DNA of 64,000 bases from Vibrio mediterranei (GCF_900088415.1 NZ_FLLQ01000001.1:372001-436000); one strand, 5' to 3'; shown: positions 46,137-56,025, counted from the stretch's first letter. The notes: a model not told the origin generated them from the letters alone. Numbers and translations: made by a program.

Positions 46137-47702
46137 ATGGCAAACCACTTAAGTAAGATTGCAATGGGCGTTGGGCTTATTGCTACATCTTCAGTTGCAG
46201 TTGCGGCAGATAAACCGAATATCCTTGCGATTTTCGGTGACGATGTTGGTTATTGGAACATCAGCGCATATAACCAAGGCATGATGGGGTACCAAACTCC
46301 AAATATCGACCGTATTGCTAACGAAGGTGCACTTTTCACTGACCATTACGGTCAGCAATCTTGTACAGCGGGTCGCGCTGCCTTCATTACCGGTCAAGAA
46401 CCTTTCCGTACTGGTCTACTAACGATCGGTATGCCTGGTTCAACACACGGTATACCAGACTGGGCTCCAACCACAGCTGATCTACTCAAAGAGCAAGGCT
46501 ACATGACGGCTCAGTTTGGTAAAAACCATTTAGGTGACCAAGACCAACACTTGCCAACTAACCACGGTTTCGATGAGTTTTTTGGTAACCTTTATCACCT
46601 TAACGCTGAAGAAGAACCAGAAACTTACTACTACCCTAAAGATCCAGAGTTCCGCAAGAACTATGGCCCTCGTGGTGTAATCAAGTCTTTTGCTGATGGC
46701 AAAATCGAAGATACTGGTCCTATGACACGTAAGCGTATGGAGCATGCTGATGAAGAGTTCCTAGAAACGTCTCTGGCGTTTATGGAAAAGGCAGTGAAAG
46801 CTGATAAACCATTCTTCATCTGGCACAACACCACACGTATGCACGTTTGGACTCGTCTACAAGAGAAGTATCAAGGTAAATCTGGTATCTCTATCTATGC
46901 GGATGGCATGTTAGAGCACGATGACCAAGTTGGTATTCTGCTAGACAAACTTGACGAACTAAACATCGCTGACAACACGATTGTTATCTACTCTACTGAT
47001 AACGGTGCTGAAACAGTAAGCTGGCCTGATGGCGGTGCGACACCATTCCACGGTGAAAAAGGCACAACTTGGGAAGGCGGTATGCGCGTTCCTCAACTTG
47101 TCCGTTGGCCTGGCGTAATTGAACCAGGTACTAAGATCAACGAAATGATGGCTCACCAAGACTGGCTACCAACGCTTCTTGCTGCAGCAGGTGTTCCTGA
47201 TGTGAAAGAAAAGTTAGCTAAAGGCTACAAAGCAAACGGTAAAGACTGGCGCGTACATATTGATGGCTACAACTTCAAGCCATTCTTTGAAGGTAAAACT
47301 GACAAAGCACCTCGTGAGTCTCTACTTTACTTCACAGCAAACGGCGAATTGAATGCGGTTCGTTGGAATGATTGGAAACTACACTTCGCAACGTTAGAAG
47401 GTAACATCACTGACGCGGTACGTTTCTCTCCTAACTGGCCGAAGATCATTCACCTACGTGCTGACCCATTTGAGAAAGCACCACACGAATCTGGCATGTA
47501 CCTACGTTGGATGGCAGACAACATGTGGCTATTCGTTCCAATTCAAGACGTACTTGGCGAATTCTTCCAAACTCTGCCTAACTACCCAATGCAGCAAGGC
47601 CAGATGATGAACCCTGCTTCGATTGACTACCAGTCTCTAGGTCTTCAAGGCAAAATGAAGCAACTTGACCAGCTTCAAAAACAAGTACAACAAATGAAGT
47701 AA
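46137..47702 (+). CDS. Periplasmic arylsulfatase-type sulfatase (paralogue B)
   Basis: This is the second exported sulfatase, divergent from and paralogous to the one at 44257. GGAG lies 6 bases before the ATG at 46137, giving 521 residues; an upstream in-frame ATG at 46125 contains that ribosome site. The signal peptide ends SSVAVA-ADKP. The metal-binding IFGDDVGYWN, the formylglycine motif C76 in SCTAGRAAFITGQ, YSTDNGAETVSWPDGG and FHGEKGTTWEGGMRVP are present. Codon use is strongly biased (mostly CGT, AAC, GGT), unlike its paralogue, suggesting high expression. The tail is rich in Gln and Lys. Confidence 0.93.
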   Translation: MANHLSKIAMGVGLIATSSVAVAADKPNILAIFGDDVGYWNISAYNQGMMGYQTPNIDRIANEGALFTDHYGQQSCTAGRAAFITGQEPFRTGLLTIGMPGSTHGIPDWAPTTADLLKEQGYMTAQFGKNHLGDQDQHLPTNHGFDEFFGNLYHLNAEEEPETYYYPKDPEFRKNYGPRGVIKSFADGKIEDTGPMTRKRMEHADEEFLETSLAFMEKAVKADKPFFIWHNTTRMHVWTRLQEKYQGKSGISIYADGMLEHDDQVGILLDKLDELNIADNTIVIYSTDNGAETVSWPDGGATPFHGEKGTTWEGGMRVPQLVRWPGVIEPGTKINEMMAHQDWLPTLLAAAGVPDVKEKLAKGYKANGKDWRVHIDGYNFKPFFEGKTDKAPRESLLYFTANGELNAVRWNDWKLHFATLEGNITDAVRFSPNWPKIIHLRADPFEKAPHESGMYLRWMADNMWLFVPIQDVLGEFFQTLPNYPMQQGQMMNPASIDYQSLGLQGKMKQLDQLQKQVQQMK

Positions 47703-47722
47703 TCACCTCAGATTCTCTTCAT

Positions 47723-47752
47723 AAAAAAGACCAGCTTATGCTGGTCTTTTTA
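47723..47752. terminator. Bidirectional terminator between sulfatase B and ssnA
   Basis: GACCAGC (47729-47735), loop TTAT and GCTGGTC (47740-47746) are flanked by AAAAAA and TTTTTATT. Confidence 0.9.
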
Positions 47753-47776
47753 TTATTGGTCAATCAAATGAAAGGG

Positions 47777-49105
47777 TTAATCAAGATTGTCCATGTCTTT
47801 CCATAAACGAGCTGCGACTTCCCTCGCCTCTTTATAGATAGGCTCAACGTCGAATGGGAACTCACGGTTTAGATAAGAGAACTTACCCTCCACCATCACA
47901 CTGTTTACGTTGCTCGCATTGAGTGCGAATGCAAAGTGACCCGGCAAGTTATCAGCAACCAAAGGTGTTGGTGAGGTGTAATCAAGAATCGTTAGATCCG
48001 CTTTATATCCTGCTTCCAAACGACCAAACTTAGCACCAAAGTTACGACCAAGAATCTCGTTGCCGTTCCAGAGATGGCGCATAAAGCTATCAGGCCACAT
48101 TTGACCACCAGCATCACGATGCTTGAAGAACGCAAATTTAAGCTCTTCGAACATATCCGCACCAATGCCATCGGTACCAATCGCGACATTTTTGAACTGA
48201 CGTAACTGATGGTTATAACCTACATTGTTGTTCATATTCGAACGTGCATTATGAACCAAGAAACCATCGTGTTTGTTCAAGATATTAATGTCCTTCTCGG
48301 ACAAGAATAAACCATGAGCAAGCAGTGTTTTGCTATCGATTAAGCCAAAGCTATCGAGACGCTCAACAATATCTTGGTCGTAATGATGATGACTATGAGT
48401 CACATCGTAACGGTCTTCTGCAACGTGAATATGTAAGCCACGCCCAGTCGCTTTTACCGCTTCCGACAGCATTGCCATACCTTCATTCGACACGGTAAAT
48501 GGAGCATGAGCGCCGATATGAGCTTCAACCAGATAAGGCTCAACACCTCGCTCTTTTTCTGCATCCACAAGTTGTGCGAAGCGAATATTCTCTTCTACAC
48601 CTGCCGCCATTTCTTCAACGCCGCCGTTACGGTCAGTCGTCTCAAAACAGGTCATACCGCGAAGGCCAGCTTTTAAGAAGCCTTTACGAAGCGTCGCCAG
48701 TGACCCTTCAATGTAGTTCGGTGAGGCGTGATGGTCGATAACCGATGTACAGCCATGACGAATGGCTTCTAATGAACAAATCAAACCGCTGTAGTACAAA
48801 GCTTCTTCATCCAACGCACGGTCCATTCGCCACCATAGGTTCTTCAGGATGGAGATAAAATCTGGACTTGGTTTAATGTCCGCCATGATGCCGCGAGCCA
48901 ATCCAGAATAGAAGTGGTTGTGAGAACAGACAATGCCCGGCATTACTAACTTACCAGTAAAGTCCTTCACTTCAGCGTTTGGATACTTGGCACTAAGAGA
49001 CTCACCGACTTCTATGATAAGGTCGTTTTCAATCGCAATATCAATCCCTTCCTTAATAAAGGCAGGTTCCATCTGTACTGCTGTTGCGTTCTTAATTATC
49101 AACAT
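47777..49105 (-). CDS. ssnA: SsnA-type amidohydrolase/chlorohydrolase-family protein
   Basis: This 442-residue amidohydrolase is of the SsnA type, found with selenium-dependent molybdenum hydroxylase genes. The metal site shows PGIVCSHNHFYSGLARG near residue 55, VEAHIGAHAPFTVS near 190, LHIHVAEDRYDV near 223, LLAHGLFLSE, and the aspartate in AIGTDGIGADMF near 305. The N- and C-terminal beta parts flank the barrel. Related enzymes deaminate or dechlorinate ring compounds, but the SsnA substrate is not established. It lies 15 bases behind ygfK as the second gene of that operon. Confidence 0.93.
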   Translation of the reverse strand: MLIIKNATAVQMEPAFIKEGIDIAIENDLIIEVGESLSAKYPNAEVKDFTGKLVMPGIVCSHNHFYSGLARGIMADIKPSPDFISILKNLWWRMDRALDEEALYYSGLICSLEAIRHGCTSVIDHHASPNYIEGSLATLRKGFLKAGLRGMTCFETTDRNGGVEEMAAGVEENIRFAQLVDAEKERGVEPYLVEAHIGAHAPFTVSNEGMAMLSEAVKATGRGLHIHVAEDRYDVTHSHHHYDQDIVERLDSFGLIDSKTLLAHGLFLSEKDINILNKHDGFLVHNARSNMNNNVGYNHQLRQFKNVAIGTDGIGADMFEELKFAFFKHRDAGGQMWPDSFMRHLWNGNEILGRNFGAKFGRLEAGYKADLTILDYTSPTPLVADNLPGHFAFALNASNVNSVMVEGKFSYLNREFPFDVEPIYKEAREVAARLWKDMDNLD

Positions 49106-49120
49106 AATTCTATTCTCCTT

Positions 49121-52100
49121 TTACACTTCTACAGCGCCAAGCAAGTATTTGTGGTTCGATAGAACGTACTGAATAATAGTGGCTTCATCAGCTAACGTTT
49201 CTGGCAACTCGATTTGACCATTTTGATTAATTGGATACGTTGCGACTTCCCCTTTAGCTCTTAGCAACAGTTCATCGCCTTGAACCAAGAAACCTGGGTT
49301 AGTGCTTGAATCAAAGTCTTCTTTCAGACTGAACAACGTAAATTTGTCTTTGTATGGTTTGCTGTCCCAAGGGCAGAACTGAGCACAGTTGCCACACTCG
49401 TTACAGTAAGCATCAAGGTGGAGCGTTTGATACTGGTCTTTGAAGCCAGGAATCGGCAGTGACATGTTGGCTCGGTTCGGACAAACATCCACACACTTAC
49501 TACACACATAAGAACACTCTAAGCAACGCTCTGCTTCTTGCTTAACAAACTCATTGCGGTCATTTTCTTCAAGCTTGTTCGCTTCAAGCAGTGCAACTTT
49601 GATTTCGCCCTTCTTACGATACACTTCCGCTGCCGTCACTGAAGACTCAACTTGAGCTAACGTTTCAGATTGAAGTTCACGTTCGATAATTGCCGACGCC
49701 GCTTTACGACCACCAGAAATTGCCGAAACAATCGATGATGGACCAGTTTGCGCATCACCTAACAAGAACACGTTTTCGACCTGAGTCTCACAAGTGTCAT
49801 TGTTGACTGCTGGCCAACCGTCGTCACCCATTGGTACACCGATACGCGTTAACACATCACGGTTCGCTTGCTCACCTACCGCTGTAATGACTGCGCTGGC
49901 CTTGAGTGAAATAGTTTCATCGGTTGCTACTGGACGTCTACGGCCTTTCTCATCAGGCTCACCCAATGTCATGACACGCGCTACGATAGTGCCATCTTGA
50001 TGGAACTCTTCTGGATTGGTTAAGAACTTGAAGTTCACGCCATCTTCGACCGCTTCGTCATACTCTTCTTTGTATGCTGGCATTTCAGCTTCAGTACGGC
50101 GATAAAGTACTGTTACTTTCTCAACACCTTTGACTTTAAGCGCGGCGCGCGCACTATCCATCGCGGTATTACCTGCCCCAACTACTACCACATGGTCACC
50201 AAGCGCTAACGCTTCGCCATCGTTGTAGCGACGTAAGAAGTCTAGAGACTTGTAAATGTTGTTATTGTCACCCGCTAACTTGATAGGGTTACCTTTATCT
50301 GCACCGATACCCAGACAGATGTACTGATAGCCCTGCTCTTTCAGTTGGTCGATAGTGATATCTGGATTCGCGCCATACTCAAATTCCACACCATGAGCTT
50401 CAACAAACTCAATGTCATGTCTAATGGCTTTCTCAGGAATTCGAAATTGAGGAATAATGTGTTTCACCACACCACCTGCGCTCTCTTCTTTCTCGAAGAT
50501 TTTCACAGGGTGGCCAGCTCGAGCAATGAAGTACGCCGCTGATAGACCCGCAGGACCTGCTCCAATAACCGCGACTGGCTGTTTGGTTGTATCCAGATTT
50601 GGATGATGCCATTTAGACTGGTAGCCATCCCAACCTTTATCCAGCGCAATTTTTTTCATTTCACGAATGTTCAATGCACCTTCGTAATCGCGACGAGTAC
50701 AGTTGTATTGGCATTGGTGATCACAAATATGACCTGTGATGGAAGGCAGAGCGTTTCGAGCGTAAATGACTTCCAACGCTTCGGTATACTTGTGCTGACC
50801 CATTAGGCGTAGGTATTCAGGGATATCTTGGCTGATAGGACACGCTGTTACACAAGGTGCGACATAACAATCCGTTAGTGGCACTGGTTGTTCGACAGTA
50901 ATTTCTTCTGGACCACGCCACTCTTTTTGCGTGTATTCAGCGCACAAAGACTTCTCGGCCAGTTTTTCCAAACGCTCTAGGTTAACACCACGCATTGCCC
51001 AATCAGTGCTCACTTCAAGTTCTTTGGCACAGTCAGCAAGGCGCAAGTAGCCACCTGGTTTGAGCAGGTCTGTCGCCATAGTGATTGGGCGAATACCAGT
51101 TTCAAAGATCTCTCTGATGTTAAACTTGCTTGCACCACCAGAATAAGAGATTGGTAACGTGCCATTAAATTCGCGAGACAATTCCAACGCCACATTGATA
51201 GATAGCGGGAACAATGCGCGGCCAGACATGTACATTTCTTTGTCAGGAAGACGGCCTTTATTGTTCAATGTACCAAGAGTGTTGGTCAGTTTGACACCAA
51301 AGCCGATGTTCTTATCTTTACCAAGCTTAACTAGACGATGAAGCATGGCCTTGGCATCTTGCAGTTGCAAGTCGTGAGAGAACGCTTCTTTGCTAAGGGA
51401 GATATAGTCAAAACCCGTTTGATCAAGAATGCTGCGAACACGGTCATAACCTAGCAGCGTAGGGTTTAATTTAACGAAGGTATTGATACCCTTGTCTTCC
51501 AACATATAACGACAAATCGCTTCGATTTCGTTTGGTGGGCAACCGTGCATGGTTGATAGTGTTACCCCTTCAGTCAAACTAACTGGGATATCATCTACCA
51601 TTTCGAATAATTGTTGCAGTTCAGTTTCTGATGTTTTGCTATTCAACAGTTTATTATTGGCAATAAAGTCTTTTAACTCTGTTGAATATTGTGCAAATTT
51701 TGGATGCTTTGAAGAATCGAGCATATTATCAATATACTCTTGCATTGGCTCGGTCAAAATACCATCTAAATCATAGCCAACACTCATGTTAAAAATAAAT
51801 GATTTCGCTTGCTTCGCCGCTTTACTATCAAATACTGATTCTAGTAGATGCAGCGCAAACCATGCTTTCAAATATTCGTCATACGCTTTGTGTAACGTAA
51901 ACTCGGTTGACCATTCCGTATTAAAACACTCATCTTCTGCATCAATACATGGTTTAGCAATTTCAAGACGGTCTAACTTCTGAACAGTCTTAAGCTCCAT
52001 GAAGCGACCACCAGCAAGCCAAGACGTAACTATGTTCTGAGCTAATTGAGTATGAGGTCCAGCGGCAGGCCCTACAGGGGTTTCGCAGTTTTCACCCCAT

Positions 52101-52237
52101 ACCGCAAGGTGTTGGTTTGTCTGTTTTTTATAGAACTGCTTTTCTGGGATGCCGAAAATCGATTTGCTTTGATGATACTCACCAAACATGCGTTCAAGCA
52201 GCTCGGTGAATGGAATTGGGCGCATGATATCTCCCAT
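49121..52237 (-). CDS. ygfK: YgfK-type Fe-S/flavin oxidoreductase (putative selenate reductase subunit)
   Basis: This 1038-residue multidomain redox protein matches E. coli YgfK from its start (MGDIMRPIPFTELLERMF). The N-terminal 420 residues resemble a dihydroorotate-dehydrogenase-type barrel (GPAAGPHTQLAQNI, VTLSTMHGCPPNEIEAI). A GltD-like cysteine segment (CYVAPCVTACPI) and an FAD/NAD(P) module (VIGAGPAGLSAAYFIARAG, VVGAGNTAMDSARAA) follow. The C-terminal Fe-S ligands lie in CLECSYVCSKCVDVCP and CNECGNCAQFCP. The layout recalls dihydropyrimidine dehydrogenase. It may exchange electrons with XdhD/YgfM. It is the first gene of the ygfK-ssnA operon; a ribosome site also precedes the ATG four codons in. 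Confidence 0.94.
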   Translation of the reverse strand: MGDIMRPIPFTELLERMFGEYHQSKSIFGIPEKQFYKKQTNQHLAVWGENCETPVGPAAGPHTQLAQNIVTSWLAGGRFMELKTVQKLDRLEIAKPCIDAEDECFNTEWSTEFTLHKAYDEYLKAWFALHLLESVFDSKAAKQAKSFIFNMSVGYDLDGILTEPMQEYIDNMLDSSKHPKFAQYSTELKDFIANNKLLNSKTSETELQQLFEMVDDIPVSLTEGVTLSTMHGCPPNEIEAICRYMLEDKGINTFVKLNPTLLGYDRVRSILDQTGFDYISLSKEAFSHDLQLQDAKAMLHRLVKLGKDKNIGFGVKLTNTLGTLNNKGRLPDKEMYMSGRALFPLSINVALELSREFNGTLPISYSGGASKFNIREIFETGIRPITMATDLLKPGGYLRLADCAKELEVSTDWAMRGVNLERLEKLAEKSLCAEYTQKEWRGPEEITVEQPVPLTDCYVAPCVTACPISQDIPEYLRLMGQHKYTEALEVIYARNALPSITGHICDHQCQYNCTRRDYEGALNIREMKKIALDKGWDGYQSKWHHPNLDTTKQPVAVIGAGPAGLSAAYFIARAGHPVKIFEKEESAGGVVKHIIPQFRIPEKAIRHDIEFVEAHGVEFEYGANPDITIDQLKEQGYQYICLGIGADKGNPIKLAGDNNNIYKSLDFLRRYNDGEALALGDHVVVVGAGNTAMDSARAALKVKGVEKVTVLYRRTEAEMPAYKEEYDEAVEDGVNFKFLTNPEEFHQDGTIVARVMTLGEPDEKGRRRPVATDETISLKASAVITAVGEQANRDVLTRIGVPMGDDGWPAVNNDTCETQVENVFLLGDAQTGPSSIVSAISGGRKAASAIIERELQSETLAQVESSVTAAEVYRKKGEIKVALLEANKLEENDRNEFVKQEAERCLECSYVCSKCVDVCPNRANMSLPIPGFKDQYQTLHLDAYCNECGNCAQFCPWDSKPYKDKFTLFSLKEDFDSSTNPGFLVQGDELLLRAKGEVATYPINQNGQIELPETLADEATIIQYVLSNHKYLLGAVEV

Positions 52238-52540
52238 GGTAACACTCCTTTATTAATTCGCTTGTACTTCTGTGTAAATGAATTAATGAGATAAGAGCAA
52301 TCACTAAGCCAAGGTTGTCTAATTACTTAACATGAAGACATTTTAACTGCTATTTCGTGACAGAGGTCTGATAATAAAGGTTATTGAGAATAGTTATTAA
52401 TTTGATTAAAGTGTAATCTTATTTAATACAGTTTTTTATGATAGTCAGCTCGAGTGTTTTGTTAATTACATCTATCATAACAATAAAAAAGCTATCATAT
52501 TGATAGCTTATTATTCTCACAATAATTGTCTGCTAAATGT
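52238..52540. other. Intergenic region between marR-type gene and ygfK
   Basis: This 303-base A/T-rich stretch holds the MarR terminator (52483-52510) and must hold the ygfK-ssnA promoter on the minus strand. The stem of the terminator contains TATCATATTGATA, resembling the palindromes at 60064 and 60092. A further TATCAT half lies near 52473. Confidence 0.5.
52483..52510 (-). terminator. Terminator of the MarR-family gene
   Basis: AAGCTATCA (52489-52497), loop TAT and TGATAGCTT (52501-52509) form a nine-base stem. On the minus strand it is followed by TTTTTATTG. Confidence 0.82.
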
Positions 52541-53128
52541 TTAGCTTTCTAATACGACTTCTGACTGGTTAGGTATATCGATAGCTTTCGCTTTGCGCTG
52601 CCGTTGAAGTACATTCTCGTCCTGTTGAGGTTCCGTATAACCGCCCTTCTCTACATGCTCCAACCACACTTTCAATTGAGCTGTGGTTTGTTGTCGTTGT
52701 TCCAAAGAAAGACCGGACACCAACTGCTTTTGTTTATCAACGTGAGCATCAATCAGAGCGTTAGCGATGTCATATCCTGTTTGCGTAAGTTGAACCACAA
52801 CACAACGTCTATCACAGTTCGAATGGTATCTGGCAATCAGCTTTTTACTCTCCAAACGGTCAAGGCGATGAGTCATTGCGCCTGATGTCAGCATTAAAGA
52901 CTGCGTAAGTTCACTGGGAGTTAAACGATAAGGTGCAGAAGAGCGCAGCAGTGAAGCCAGTACATCAAACTCTCCGGTTTTCAAACTGTATTGACGGCAT
53001 AGACTCGCGAGTTCTTGTTCCACACATTTACTCACTCGCATTAATCGCCCAATAAGAACCATTGGCTCTGTATCTAGCTCCGGTCGCTCGTGTTTCCACA
53101 GTTCAGCAATACAATCCATCAGGTCCAT
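52541..53128 (-). CDS. MarR-family transcriptional regulator
   Basis: This 195-residue regulator has a winged helix at about residues 45-125, with LKTGEFDVLASLLRS, LTPSELTQSLMLTSGAMTHRLDRLESKKLI as the recognition region, and the wing YHSNCDRRCVVVQLTQTGYDIANAL. A charged C-terminal tail of about 35 residues is unusual for the family. It sits between ygfK-ssnA and the purine permease, so it probably controls this purine/molybdenum-hydroxylase locus, with a purine or related aromatic as effector. GGAAGGGGATT precedes the ATG. Candidate operators are TATCA-N3-TGATA palindromes nearby. Confidence 0.9.
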   Translation of the reverse strand: MDLMDCIAELWKHERPELDTEPMVLIGRLMRVSKCVEQELASLCRQYSLKTGEFDVLASLLRSSAPYRLTPSELTQSLMLTSGAMTHRLDRLESKKLIARYHSNCDRRCVVVQLTQTGYDIANALIDAHVDKQKQLVSGLSLEQRQQTTAQLKVWLEHVEKGGYTEPQQDENVLQRQRKAKAIDIPNQSEVVLES

Positions 53129-53152
53129 ATTAATCCCCTTCCAACCAACAAT

Positions 53153-53185
53153 AAGGGCACCAAGAAAGTAATTCGAGGTGCCCTT
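53153..53185 (-). terminator. Hairpin between the purine permease and MarR genes
   Basis: AAGGGCACC (53153-53161) and GGTGCCCTT (53177-53185) form a perfect nine-base stem with a 15-base loop. The minus-strand tail ATTGTTGG is not T-rich. It may partly terminate the permease transcript; only 24 bases separate it from the regulator ATG, so the regulator may depend on readthrough. Confidence 0.6.
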
Positions 53186-53233
53186 GCTTTTATCTACTTA
53201 TAATCACGTTCATCGAGCTTATCGACATGCGTC

Positions 53234-54625
53234 TTAAATCGCCCAACCGCCCGCGTAGAACACCACCAATACGATAGTAATCAACACAGTACCAACATTA
53301 AGTTTTTTCCACTCGCCTGATACCACGCGGCCACATACTAGCGTTAGGAAACCAAGCATGATACCTGTCACGATGTTACCGGTTAGTACGATGAATACCG
53401 CACAAACAAGACCAGATAACGCATCAACAGAGTCATCAAGTTTTAGCTTGCTAACATTGCTCATCATCAATAGACCCACATACATCAGTGCAGGCGCTGT
53501 CGCGTAAGCTGGAACAAGGTAGCTAAGTGGAGCAAGGAACAGTAGCAATAGGAACAAACCACCTACCACAACGGCAGTCAGACCTGTTTTACCACCCGCT
53601 GCAGTACCTGCCGCAGATTCGATATAAACCGCTGCTGGCGCACCACCAACAAAACCAGAGAAAATACTACTGACTGAGTCAGACGTCAGTGCTTTACCAC
53701 CGTTGATAATATTGCCATCTTTATCGAGTAGGTTAGCTTGTCCCGCTACCGCACGAATCGTACCAGTCGCATCGAAAATTGCCGTCATAACCAAGGCTAA
53801 TACACTTGGTAGAACAAGTGGACTTAATGCCCCCATAATGTCCATTGAACCAAGAAGTGAGCTTTCACCTGAACCAAACGATGGCATGGCGAATACACCT
53901 TGGAATTTAACGCTTGGGTCAAACATCAGACCTAGCACAGAAATCGCAACAATAACCAGTAAAATACCGCCAGGAACACGACGCTTCTCTAAGCCGAAAA
54001 TCGCGGCTAAGCCAAGTACTGACATGATAACTGGGAACGACGTAAACTCACCCAAGCTAACAGGTAGACCTTCCACTGGGTTTTTCACCACAAGTCCAAC
54101 ACCATTCGCTGCGATAAGTAGCAAGAACAAACCGATACCAATACCCGTGCCGTGCGCAATACCAAAAGGTAGGTTTGTTAGGATCCACTGCCTTACCCCT
54201 GTAACGGTAATCGCAGTAAAGACCACACCCATTAAAAAGACCGCTCCCAGCGCAACAGGTATAGATATTCCTTGCCCGAGCACCAAGCTGAAAGCGGTAA
54301 AGGCGGTTAGGGATATCGCACAACCAATAGCCATCGGCAAGTTAGCCCAAAAGCCCATGAGCAGTGAACCAAATGCCGCAACCAAACAGGTGGCGATAAA
54401 GACGGAGCCTTGGTCGAACCCAGCAACACCAAGCATACTTGGTACTACGATCACTGAGTAAACCATGGCTAAGAAGGTAGTAAGTCCGGCAATTAACTCT
54501 TGCCTAAAATTACTACCACGTTGTGAGATTAAGAAGTAATTGTCGACCCAACTATTGTTGGTTGACGTGGGTTTATCTTCAGCAATCTCCATCGTACTTT
54601 GCTGATTTGAGATATTTTCGGACAT
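53234..54625 (-). CDS. NCS2/AzgA-type purine permease
   Basis: This 463-residue inner-membrane transporter of the AzgA-like branch of NCS2 imports a purine base, probably guanine, hypoxanthine or xanthine. It has about 12-14 hydrophobic segments after a polar N-terminus (about 38 residues). Signatures are [19 protein letters not shown] near 47, the [22 protein letters not shown] stretch near 154, [24 protein letters not shown] near 278 and [14 protein letters not shown]-like residues near 335. It lies 83 bases behind guanine deaminase on the same strand, which points to guanine uptake. Confidence 0.9.
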   Translation of the reverse strand: MSENISNQQSTMEIAEDKPTSTNNSWVDNYFLISQRGSNFRQELIAGLTTFLAMVYSVIVVPSMLGVAGFDQGSVFIATCLVAAFGSLLMGFWANLPMAIGCAISLTAFTAFSLVLGQGISIPVALGAVFLMGVVFTAITVTGVRQWILTNLPFGIAHGTGIGIGLFLLLIAANGVGLVVKNPVEGLPVSLGEFTSFPVIMSVLGLAAIFGLEKRRVPGGILLVIVAISVLGLMFDPSVKFQGVFAMPSFGSGESSLLGSMDIMGALSPLVLPSVLALVMTAIFDATGTIRAVAGQANLLDKDGNIINGGKALTSDSVSSIFSGFVGGAPAAVYIESAAGTAAGGKTGLTAVVVGGLFLLLLFLAPLSYLVPAYATAPALMYVGLLMMSNVSKLKLDDSVDALSGLVCAVFIVLTGNIVTGIMLGFLTLVCGRVVSGEWKKLNVGTVLITIVLVVFYAGGWAI

Positions 54626-54708
54626 GTTATATTCCTTTTCATTAAGTCTTGGTCATCCCTTGTATTGAGACCAATGCATCTGCTGTATTTGCTATATTTG
54701 CCATAAAA

Positions 54709-56025
54709 TCAGCTGCGCTCATAAACCAAACACCCGTCAACGTAGGTACGATAAATACTTCTATCGTCGCCGAGGGTCATGAGCACAAACAGTTTTTCAA
54801 TAAGTTCAGAAGAGTTGTCGTATCGAAGTTGCTGGAGCGGTGTCGCACAAGGATCAATCACAACAAAGTCAGCTTCTTTGCCAACCTCAAAGTTGCCCAA
54901 TAGGTGGTCTAGAGAGAGTGCTTTCGCTCCACCTAATGTCGCCAAATATAATGCCTCAAACGCCGAGAGCTTCTGCTGCTGCAATTGAGCAACTTTGTAT
55001 GCCTCGTTTAACGTTTGCATCATATTAAAAGTGGTTCCTGCGCCGATATCCGTCCCGATACCTACTTTCACGTTTCGTTTCCACGCCTCCTGCATTTTGA
55101 ATAGGCCGCTGCCTAAATACAGGTTGGAAGTTGGACAAAACGCGATAGCTGAATCCGTTTCTTGTATGCAGTCCCACTCTTGATCCTCTAGATGAACACA
55201 ATGTGCGAATACACTCTTTGATCCAGTCAGGCCATAGTGGTGATAAACATCTAAATAACCGTCTTGTTCAGGGAAAAGTTCTTTAACCCAAGCAATTTCG
55301 TTCGTGTTTTCTGACAAATGCGTATGAATATACGTATCTGGGTATTCCTCTCTTAACTTATGCGCCATTTCCAACTGTTCCGGTGTGGAAGTGGGTGCAA
55401 ATCTTGGGGTAATCGCGTAAAGCAGACGGTCCTTTTTATGCCATTTCTCAATCAGTGTTTTTGTTTGGTTGTAACTTGTCTCCGGTGTGTCTAGTAAGTA
55501 ATCTGGCGCGTTGCGGTCCATCATGACCTTACCCGCGACGATTCTCATATTGAGTTTGTTTGCTTCAGAGAACAGTGCATCTACGGACTCTGGATGAACC
55601 GTTCCGAATACCATGCCTGTTGTCGTACCATTTCGAAGCAACTGCTTAATAAAGAACTTAGACATCTCCTTGGAGTAGTCTCTGTCTTTATAGCGCGCTT
55701 CTGTTGGGAACGTATAGTTGTTCAGCCATTCAAGTAGCTGTTCACCATACGCGCCAACCATTTCTGCTTGTGGGTAATGAATATGGGTATCAATAAATCC
55801 TGGCATGACAATTTTGCCTGGATAAAAACGAATACGTACTGAATCTGGGACCTTATCTTTGCCTTCTTCCCACTCGCCGACCCACTCGATACGACCTTGG
55901 TCAACAAGAAGAAGTCCATCTTCAATAAAACGTACGTGCTGTTCGATATCTTCAGGCTTATCAACTACTTTTGTGATATCAAGTATTGAAGCCCTAATAG
56001 CCTTAATTGATTGGGTATATTGCAT
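54709..56025 (-). CDS. guaD: Guanine deaminase
   Basis: GuaD converts guanine to xanthine and ammonia. The frame opens at 56079, but the ATG at 56025 follows GAGGTAATT and gives 438 residues, the usual length. The Zn-binding PGFIDTHIHYPQ lies near residue 65, THLSENTNEIAWVKELF near 230, VFAHCVHLEDQEW near 263 and GIGTDIGAGTTFNMMQ near 315, all diagnostic of this family. It provides xanthine, a possible substrate for the molybdenum hydroxylase encoded upstream on the same strand. A strong hairpin lies between xdhD and this gene. Confidence 0.95.
   Translation of the reverse strand: MQYTQSIKAIRASILDITKVVDKPEDIEQHVRFIEDGLLLVDQGRIEWVGEWEEGKDKVPDSVRIRFYPGKIVMPGFIDTHIHYPQAEMVGAYGEQLLEWLNNYTFPTEARYKDRDYSKEMSKFFIKQLLRNGTTTGMVFGTVHPESVDALFSEANKLNMRIVAGKVMMDRNAPDYLLDTPETSYNQTKTLIEKWHKKDRLLYAITPRFAPTSTPEQLEMAHKLREEYPDTYIHTHLSENTNEIAWVKELFPEQDGYLDVYHHYGLTGSKSVFAHCVHLEDQEWDCIQETDSAIAFCPTSNLYLGSGLFKMQEAWKRNVKVGIGTDIGAGTTFNMMQTLNEAYKVAQLQQQKLSAFEALYLATLGGAKALSLDHLLGNFEVGKEADFVVIDPCATPLQQLRYDNSSELIEKLFVLMTLGDDRSIYRTYVDGCLVYERS

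Noticed and set aside
53703-54461. Plus-strand open frame of 252 residues opposite the purine permease
   Set aside because: It lies fully within the permease gene on the other strand and is rich in Pro, Ser, Thr and Lys with no motif, as expected of a shadow frame.
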